From the NCBI GenBank assembly GCA_022539475.1, contig VCMS01000120.1:1-64000 (forward strand): DNA of 64,000 nucleotides, read 5' to 3'. The position numbers and the translations under genes were made by a program. Shown here in pieces: positions 57,452 to 64,000 of this stretch. The notes below the pieces were generated by a model, which saw nothing but the letters and a program-made list of their open reading frames with translations, made no database searches and was not told where the DNA came from. Each line of letters starts with the position of its first letter. The stretch's first letter is position 1. This DNA is from Gracilaria domingensis. Lineage: Eukaryota; Rhodophyta; Florideophyceae; Gracilariales; Gracilariaceae.

Positions 57452-58992
57452 GGCCTATTCTTCTCGCACCCCAAGAACTTCCTATGCTTTGTCAGCGATA
57501 GGCACGCCATACCCGTAGAAAAAGTTCCCGCGAACATGTCCATGACAAGATCACCCGGTCTTGTGAAGCGACATATCAACTCCTTCATCAACTCCCTCGA
57601 CTTCTGCTCCGGTCTTATGTACTGCCCACCTGGTACTGAGCTACCTGGCTCATGTACCTTCCATATCAACCACTCCCCCGCCCTCGGTTTGGGCACCCGG
57701 TCAATTACATTTCTGTTAGCCGGGAAAGTGGAAGGAATGAAATTGTTCTCCTCAAATGGAGTAAGACTGGCTTCCTCCGATGGTCGCAATCCACGCTTCA
57801 CCACATGAACGGCGTACTCCGTTACGGGCTGTATCCCAAACTTCCGTGGATTCCCTCCAACATTACTGCGATCCCGGATGAACACCAGTGGATTCGCATC
57901 CACTTTAAACGAAGGCATGAGTTCTGGTTTACCTTCGCTTCCAGCTTCATCTTTCGTACTCGCCGTTTCCGAAAGTATCCTGTGCCACACATGAAACTGT
58001 GCCATGGCACAGAATATAATGAAGTGCCCACCTGACCGAAGCGCGGAACTAATTAAGTCAGCCATACGGATCATGTCTTCCTCACTGAAGACATCGTGAC
58101 CACTATTCCGTTTGTTCCTCTTCCTTCGAGTGTTAAAGGGAGGGTCTGTTAGGACAAGCTGTGCCTCACCCCATAAAATCTCACTCTGATTCACAAACGT
58201 TTCGTGTGTGTGCCTCAGGTCCTTCATGTCACAGTTGTACGCTACAAAGTGTGACTTTCTCATCCCCTTCCACACCTTGTCCATATTCATTCGAAGGAGA
58301 CTGGATATCCCCTTCATGGGCGGCTCAATACCAGTCTTTTGGATGTTGTAACCAGCAACCCGAGATTCATGCTCCGCAAGATTCACCGGCTTCTCGAACT
58401 CGTCGCTATCGGAGCTCACGAGGTTCATATACTCTCGACGAGGTGGGGGTGGGGCAGACTTGGTCGAAGAAGGTTCGGCATTACCGGAAGTTTTAGGGGT
58501 TTTCGTCAGTTCAATATCAGGTTTCGCGTGAATGCCGACATGGAACCCTGCCGCATGACGCATATCCTGTATCGGTTTCCATAGCAACTCCGAAAACTTC
58601 TGAAATCGAGCAGGCAACTCACCGGAGTCAGAGCTAGATACGGTATCCATCCGTATCTCCGAAAACTCTATCCAGTTCCTCATCTGATCAACCCGTAAGC
58701 TATAGAGGCTATCGTGGGTGCATATGGTTTCGAGGTCTGTCAAAAACTTTTTAGCCAGTATTCGCAGGTTTGTATCGCATTCATCACTCAAGGTCTCCAC
58801 CGATCCACTAGTACTGCTCTGTGGCACATCCTTTGTGTTGAATCGAGTACTCTGGCTCGGCGGGGCATAACCAGACTCCCGTGTCTCTAGCGCTGTATAC
58901 TTCAACGTCTGCATATTCATGTAAATGTATGGTTTCACCATGTGCTGACGTTCGTGTATCCAAGATGAGCCGCAAAACAACTCCATGCCCAT
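57265..58992 (-). CDS. DNA amino-methyltransferase (N6-adenine or N4-cytosine type)
   Basis: A 575-codon frame. L-V-L-T-D-P-P-F-N-T (residues 279-288) is catalytic motif IV, and D-M-F-A-G-T-F-S-T-G (485-494) followed by E510 is the S-adenosylmethionine-binding motif I with its ribose-binding acid. The order IV before I is that of the beta class, as in the N6_N4_Mtase family of bacteria. DPPF favours adenine over cytosine (which usually has SPPY) but does not prove it. The first 240 residues are Ser/Pro-rich and lack a known domain. The frame start overlaps the preceding NLS-bearing frame by 58 bases. Such enzymes would methylate DNA in the nucleus, perhaps the transposon itself or its targets. 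All key motifs look intact. Confidence 0.8.
   Translation of the reverse strand: MGMELFCGSSWIHERQHMVKPYIYMNMQTLKYTALETRESGYAPPSQSTRFNTKDVPQSSTSGSVETLSDECDTNLRILAKKFLTDLETICTHDSLYSLRVDQMRNWIEFSEIRMDTVSSSDSGELPARFQKFSELLWKPIQDMRHAAGFHVGIHAKPDIELTKTPKTSGNAEPSSTKSAPPPPRREYMNLVSSDSDEFEKPVNLAEHESRVAGYNIQKTGIEPPMKGISSLLRMNMDKVWKGMRKSHFVAYNCDMKDLRHTHETFVNQSEILWGEAQLVLTDPPFNTRRKRNKRNSGHDVFSEEDMIRMADLISSALRSGGHFIIFCAMAQFHVWHRILSETASTKDEAGSEGKPELMPSFKVDANPLVFIRDRSNVGGNPRKFGIQPVTEYAVHVVKRGLRPSEEASLTPFEENNFIPSTFPANRNVIDRVPKPRAGEWLIWKVHEPGSSVPGGQYIRPEQKSRELMKELICRFTRPGDLVMDMFAGTFSTGMACLSLTKHRKFLGCEKNRPCFSHAKHHLTTLMAEVIRGGRMTSWLNRRWWMRLQRPMNGFHIGTEVGLNGRLHLVTPSTK
57392..57398 (-). other. Run of seven G where the methyltransferase and SET frames meet
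   Basis: On the minus strand, TTCGGGGGGGAAGAATGACA is read I-R-G-G-R-M-T in the methyltransferase frame and S-G-G-K-N-D-I in the SET frame. After this point the methyltransferase frame loses family-like sequence, and before it the SET frame does. This suggests the two were continuous, and that the run was miscounted, mutated or used for slippage. Confidence 0.6.
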
Positions 58993-59520
58993 ACGACCTC
59001 ACTGATACCGAATCCCAGTCGATCACAGTTGTCTTTGGAGAACGACGTAAAAGTGGGTATGTACACAGCTGGTGCATGGTTCACTTTTCGTTTCTTTTTC
59101 GGTTGTTTCTTCTTCATCATTCGGATGTTGTCGTTATCTCCCATTATGTGGCCGAGGTATGATAAGTATATAACGACCTCAAATGGGTTCACAGCTGTTG
59201 GTGGGATGAACACTGTCGTCTTCAGAACCTGCTTTCTCCTGGTCATGAAATAACCAACCAGGCATCGCACCGGTAGGTATATACCCATATCCATAGAGAG
59301 AAGGAAAAAATCGCGCAGTCTCTGGTCCTCATCCCCGTCCTTCTTGTCAAGAAGCTTCGTTACAAGATATCGCTGTTCCACAGGTTTGTTATTCACAACA
59401 CTCTTTCGCAGCTGTTGCAGTGTCAAGTTCTGCAGGTTCTTGGAGTTAGTGGCCTCCTCAAACATCTTCCTTGCCTCCGGAATATCCTTATAGTTCTCGG
59501 CGCAGAACTCTAATTAACCC
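58935..59520 (-). CDS. Segment upstream of the methyltransferase with an SV40-type nuclear localisation motif
   Basis: The frame is open from about 59515 (F-C-A-E-N-Y-K-D-I-P-E-A-R-K) with a first ATG at 59465, giving 176 codons. It holds a helical N-terminal part, hydrophobic middle strands, the exact motif PKKKRKV (59082-59102) in the context K-K-K-Q-P-K-K-K-R-K-V, and a C-terminal stretch ending at 58935. It is probably the N-terminal part of the methyltransferase protein, separated from it by a frame change or an intron. The motif predicts nuclear import, as a chromatin or DNA modifier would need. The fold is not recognised. Confidence 0.55.
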
Positions 59521-59810
59521 TCTAAACCCCACTCCCGTGCCGATCAGGCCTCCATCGCTGTCCTCTAAAGCATCGCGAAGAACCAAGAAAAGTCTGACAT
59601 ATGCAATGGAACGCCGGAGCGGGCACTCATGTCGATAGATTGTTATCTCCTCTTCGCTGATAAACATCGGTGGAAATCCATCGNGACATGCGAAGCCCAT
59701 CGCAATTACTGATCGTGCTCCTATGCCTTCGTAGGCCGCACTCTCCTTGTGCAGCACTTGGAACGAGTTGCAGATTTTGCTTCGGGGCTGTCAAAAATAT
59801 GCTGTTTTCT
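59488..59810 (-). pseudogene. Further upstream coding segment of the cargo gene
   Basis: A frame open from about 59800 to the stop at 59488, with E-S-A-A-Y-E-G-I-G-A-R-S-V-I-A-M-G-F-A-C and later E-E-E-I-T-I-Y. It abuts the next segment with a one-base shift. Its 5' edge follows TTTTTGACAG, which resembles a splice acceptor. An undetermined base (N) lies at 59694. It is probably part of the methyltransferase-SET gene, either as an exon or with a frame error. Confidence 0.4.
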
Positions 59811-60013
59811 GCTCATCAACGTCGCGACCATAGTCTCCAAGCGAACTCAGTCAAAAGTTATCGTTGCCATCAGCGAAGGATACTACTGCATCAACATCTT
59901 TGGCGTCGCTGCTGTTGTGCATTAGGGGTTCGTTCTCATTCGGGCGTTCAATTGCTGTACCAGAAAACGAAGATTTATTTCAATTCAGTCTCCACTCGTT
60001 GCGATTGTCCTTT

Positions 60014-60760
60014 TCAGGACTTGTATCTCTCACCGGAACCCATGCATCTGCGACTTTGGCTCCTCAGATTCACTTCTCCTTCTGGTGATACCCAAAGCTC
60101 GGCAGCACTAAGCTCTTCCTCTTCATGAGTCCACATTCCAATACATATCCTCTCCCTATGCAGTTGACGCATGGTTTGGACCATAAAGAGACCCATGACT
60201 TCGGCGTTGGTCTCGGGTTTGATCCCGAATGCAACTCTCTCCTCGTATCAGACACTGTCTGCAGCGCCTTACCAGGCCTTATTTCAGAGTCTTCGTTAAC
60301 CACCTTAACGCTTCTTCGAAGCTTTTGGCTTTCAGTACTGGCCAGTTCACGTTCTATTGATATCTTCATATCTGTGAGCTCAACTGCTTCTTGGGTCTGA
60401 AAGCCTTTCCGGAAATCTTTATCAGATGTAATTCTTCTAGTGCATGAGGCATTTTCCAGTGATGTAGCGCATTTCTCTCTCCGCATTGTCCTAAATGTCT
60501 TCTGAGACCAACTGGAGTCAGTTCTTGGTACGTTGCTCGGTCCACGGTTTTGGCCTTCGACATTTCCAAAAGCCCTTCTCCTGCTGCCCCTCGTTTTGGT
60601 TCGGTGATTCTCGGCTTCGTCGCTTGATGACAGCTCAATCTCGGGGAAGCCAAGCTTCTCATCCGACAAAAAGTCCATTTCCCAATTTGAATCGGACAGA
60701 GATCTTTTTGCCGAAGATTTGCGCTCCAGTCTTGCATCGGTGTACGATCTGGACTCGGTC
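60014..60760 (-). pseudogene. Basic, Ser-rich N-terminal segment of the cargo gene
   Basis: A 202-codon frame (60070-60678) is open upstream to about 60768. It is rich in Arg, Ser, Glu and Lys (for example R-S-L-S-D-S-N-W-E-M-D-F-L-S-D-E) and ends with W-S-K-P-C-V-N-C-I-G-R-G-Y-V-L-E-C-G, a possible small zinc-binding turn. A second frame continues to 60014. The composition suggests a disordered, nucleic-acid-binding region. It has no ATG earlier than 60678 in its frame. Whether it joins the downstream segments by splicing cannot be told from sequence alone. Confidence 0.4.
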
Positions 60761-61201
60761 CTCGGTATCGTGCTCTATCTGCCGTTCTTTCCTTTGACGA
60801 CAGCACTCCTATCCGTCCTTCTCTTAGTGCCTCGCATCTTTGATCCCACAACCTACAACTCGACGATCGAGGTACAGAGCTCGGCACTACCTAGCCTTCT
60901 TACCAAAAAGCTCAGACAAGCCGGGTGTCGTAAGCGATCTTAGAGTGCCATCTTGTGCGACGTTGAAACAACTCTTAGAGTGAAATCGGAGTTTGTTCAC
61001 CTGACACGCGTACAGTTCTGTTCCCCTGTTGTGAGTTAGGTGCTGCGTCAATATGTGCTGTAGCCCAACATCATGTATCTTAGAAGGTCTGTTAAACGAG
61101 GTTAACAAGGAATAAGCATTTGCGTGTAACCCAATTCTCTGTAAGAAAGTGCTCCACAGCTGGTGCTCAAATTAGAGAGATCCAGATAAGAGCTTCCTAA
61201 G

Positions 61202-61218
61202 GAACGGCGGCCGTTCCG
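61202..61218. repeat. Palindrome near the proposed right end of copy B
   Basis: GGAACGGC-G-GCCGTTCC is a perfect palindrome about 20 bases inside the proposed terminus at 61240. Confidence 0.8.
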
Positions 61219-61240
61219 TTCCAAGCAATATACAGTAGTG

Positions 61241-63597
61241 TGCAAGTTTTGTCCAAATTCATAACAAAACAAGCAGTGGAAAGTCTCCATGAAAGGTTTT
61301 ATGGGCACTAGAGTACATAAAAATAGAAGAGTGTGTACGTGGAGATCAATAACACGTCCAGATGGAGGATTACACATCTACCTCTCAGTCCAATTTCAGC
61401 CCCAAAATCCCACTGGTTTCGTCGCTACAGCTCATTCTTTATCGTGTTTTAGCTACTTCTCGGCAGCTCACACGTCCTCACACCCCGTGTGGAGCCCATC
61501 CACAGCACCGTTCTCGGACATATTCACTGAGTAGATGCCAGCGCGTACTATCTCACAGCAGTAGCGATGGCCTGAAAACCTTAGGGTCTTTGGTACTTGC
61601 TAACCTATGGGGTCAGATAGTTGCCAAGGGGTCTCTTGCTTTACCGCAGGATGAAGGCGCAGCTCGAGCAGCCTAGGTATCGGCCGCGAGGCGCCTCGAC
61701 CTCAGCTGTGGTGCACTGTAACGCAGTAAACCACGTGTACTATCTACACTACCTATGGTACAAAAAAATACATAAAAATTAGAGAACCATTGGAGGGCAA
61801 CCAAAGCACACGTATTCCATGTCTTGGATCTCAAGACAGCACGACCAATGACAGACCACCAGGCGTCGAATCTAAGGCTCAATATACTACATACCTCCCC
61901 CTTTAGACTTTTCCGTCTCGGGAAAGTCCCATTGAGATGTTCGATGTGGGCTCAGTTTCCGGACGACGTTGGCGGGCTGGAGATTAACGGGCATGAGAGA
62001 AAGAAAGGGCAGGTCTGGACCGGCATTGCAAGTCACCGATGTGTTTGAAAAATTGCAAGTTTTGACCTGAACTCCGATGGAAGATGTCCGCTACAGATCA
62101 TATTGGCACTGCGGATGTTCAAAAAAAAAGTTAAACAGCAAAAATAAATTTACCAAACTCATCGGGTGTACTAAGTTTCGACCTAGCTGCTCACAACAGT
62201 TTTGATATATACCACTCTGTAAGTCTTCGTGCACGGGGATAATTGGACACCTACCACGTACTTTCCAGCGTAAACGTTGCGCAAAACGATTCATTTTGAA
62301 AGTCTTAACATGTAACAAAATGTAAGCCTCGCTGTGGAGCAATAGATTTCCGCTTTCGGATGCATCTACTACATCTTGGTCACGGAATCATTGATATTGG
62401 ATGCATTATATACTACCTAAGATTTATGCTGCATTGTGACCAGAGTTTGCAATATTGAAATGATGCAGATAGCTTTTCGATGGCGAACAAAGAATATTCG
62501 AACAAAGATTATTGATATAGATATTTTGAGAATAGGTTTCAGTAGACATATTTTTCAATTGTTGTGAAGCTCGTACAACATTTTCGGAACAGGAAAATTT
62601 TGACATGCGAAGTAATAGTTCTAGTACGATTTAACGAGTAAACGAAAGCTGCGAAAACATTTCCATAACAAGATGAATATTAATAACTCTAAATGTCTGA
62701 AGATAAATATAGAAATACTAGTCGATACTATTAGGCCAATCCTTTTATGTTATTGAATGTTTAGGATGGAAACGTATCTAACCTTCATTCTCGATCGCCT
62801 TAAACTTTTAGAAATCGTGGCTTACATTCTTGTACACCTTAATTTTTTTAGCCTCATTCTTTCCACTGGGAGAGAATAAATTCTTAAAAATACCTGTACG
62901 AGGCCGAGTTTTCAAAGATATTTAACGTTGTTCTGCTGGTAAAACAACCTCCATCCGAGAACGTCACTAGTCGCTACACCAGGTTGTTTTATTTCTTTCC
63001 ACTTGGAAAGAAGAAATTCTTAACAAAACGCATACGACAGCGAGTCCTGAAAGATTTGCAACGTTGCACTCCAGGTAAGACAACATGTATCCGAGGTTGC
63101 ACTTAATCGCTGGGCTTTAGTCTATACTACAAACGATAGAACCCCCTGGATTTGCGGATCGTCTGTGTTCTGCAAAGTGGAATATAGTCTGTTCGCTTTG
63201 GAAACTAAGCTAGTTTTGGGTCTATTTGGGGCGCGCGAGGGGGTAGCAGAGGCTGGCACTCAAAAAATCAAGAAATTTTGGAATATTAAATTCCATCTCG
63301 CGCAGTTTAGTTCTTGGGTGCCCTAGTTTTTGTAGAGGTTCTACTTCGCCGCACCACCCCATTCACTCTTTTCCGCGACCCTCTCTCAAAACTGCACTCG
63401 TGCTAGTTTGCGTTTCCATTTTCTCCCATGTTGCAATGCCAATCGCAACTCATCCCACCTCAATCATCCCATCACTTCTTCCCAGTCCACACCACCCCCG
63501 CTATTTACCCATTTCTCGCCCATCACGCGTTCATTTTGTAGAAGTCAGGTGCACAACTCTCCCCCTTCTCGTATACCCGCCTCGCCCCAAAACGGCT
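61241..63597. other. No recognised gene; AT-rich with a diverged tandem duplication
   Basis: About 2.3 kb. 62856-62980 and 62986-63115 are diverged copies of a unit of about 130 bases (TTCTTTCCAC, GAAATTCTTAA, CAACGTTG, TAAGACAAC). 63350-63597 is C-rich and lies in the 3' flank of the leucine-zipper gene. Other short frames have no motif. Confidence 0.5.
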
Positions 63598-64000
63598 TCA
63601 AATCCCTCCCATCCTTCTCTCCTCCTGTCCCCTCAGAATCCCCTTCGCAGTCCGCGCTACCTCCGCCGCACTCCTAAACCCAGTCACCACCGGAGCTCCC
63701 ACTCCCTCCCGCGGCACCTCCTCCACCACCTTTTTCATCTCCTTACGCCTCTTCTTCAGACGGCTCTTCCCATCCCCAACCCCACCACCCTTTGTCTTCG
63801 GTGTCACAGGAGACCCCTTCTGCACCGCCACCCTTCCCACACTTCCCTTCTCCGTCTTTCCCTCCACACCTCCTTTCACCGTCTCCTCTTCCACCAATCT
63901 TTGCCTTTTGCACAGCTTCTTCACCTCCTTCTCCAGCACGTCCAACCTCTCGTTCAGAACCCTATTCTCCTCCCGCAACTCTCCAACCTCCCTTCCCGCA
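63598..64000 (-). CDS. Leucine-zipper protein, C-terminal part (window edge)
   Basis: The frame is open from the right window edge and ends at 63598. Near its visible start, E-L-R-E-E-N-R-V-L-N-E-R-L-D-V-L-E-K-E-V-K-K-L places Leu at four successive heptad positions, a clear leucine zipper. The rest is Lys/Arg/Gly-rich and probably disordered, with K-S-R-L-K-K-R-R-K-E-M-K-K as a likely nuclear localisation sequence. It may be a bZIP transcription factor; the DNA-binding basic region would lie outside the window, so a general coiled-coil protein is also possible. The upstream part and start are not visible. Confidence 0.5.
   Translation of the reverse strand, partial: AGREVGELREENRVLNERLDVLEKEVKKLCKRQRLVEEETVKGGVEGKTEKGSVGRVAVQKGSPVTPKTKGGGVGDGKSRLKKRRKEMKKVVEEVPREGVGAPVVTGFRSAAEVARTAKGILRGQEERRMGGI

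Larger units (their letters stand above)
48995..61240 (+). mobile_element. Plavaka-like DNA transposon, copy B, with SET and DNA methyltransferase cargo
   Basis: The strand given is that of the transposase (50719-53896). On the minus strand, converging on it, lie the 327-residue gene, the coiled-coil gene, the SET domain and the DNA methyltransferase with upstream segments to about 60700. The proposed limits are CACTACTTTGCTATATTAC at 48995 and, on the other strand at 61240, CACTACTGTATATTGC; both start CACTACT and are similar beyond that. Palindromes sit just inside both ends (49119-49203; 61202-61218). The flanking bases (AAC and TGC) do not form a target duplication, so the limits are tentative. 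The coding content is far better kept than in copy A. Confidence 0.5.

Overview
The window is nuclear DNA from a eukaryote with few introns and many transposons. The mix of Ty3/gypsy, Ty1/copia, Plavaka/CACTA-like, hAT-like and Harbinger-like sequences, a Rubisco-LSMT/SETD6-type methyltransferase and very uneven base composition suggest an alga, possibly a multicellular red alga. That is an inference, not an identification. No ribosomal RNA, tRNA, CRISPR array or prokaryotic operon was seen.

Layout. 1-6950 is a decayed Plavaka-like DNA transposon (copy A) whose left end lies outside the window. Its transposase is on the minus strand, and relics of a SET protein, a coiled-coil protein and an unknown protein run towards it on the plus strand. 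7100-8800 holds a tandemly duplicated, exon-like stretch with hairpins. 8870-14293 is a truncated Ty3/gypsy fossil with one LTR. 16559-24996 is a Ty1/copia fossil with both LTRs and a 5-bp target duplication; its 3' LTR is split by an 802-bp hAT-like insertion. 25026-26577 is a very GC-rich host SET-domain methyltransferase gene. 26777-27758 is a broken multi-pass membrane protein gene. 32091-32423 is a small secreted, extremely acidic protein with a TATA box. 33463-34480 is a Harbinger-type DDE transposase relic. 36200-36997 is an isolated gypsy LTR, and 40580-45540 is a second gypsy fossil. About 49000-61240 is a much better preserved Plavaka-like transposon (copy B). At the right edge is a leucine-zipper gene cut by the window.

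The most unusual finding is the cargo of copy B. Beside its transposase, and converging on it so that both stop codons share one TTAA, are genes for an unknown 327-residue protein, a coiled-coil protein, a SET-domain protein and a DNA amino-methyltransferase of the DPPF type. An SV40-like nuclear localisation motif lies just upstream of the methyltransferase. Copy A has SET, coiled-coil and 327-family relics in the same order and orientation, so this cassette looks like a stable part of the transposon family. It may be a transposon that carries its own DNA and histone methylation writers. The homology calls were made by eye from the two copies in this window and by recognising family motifs; no database search was run.
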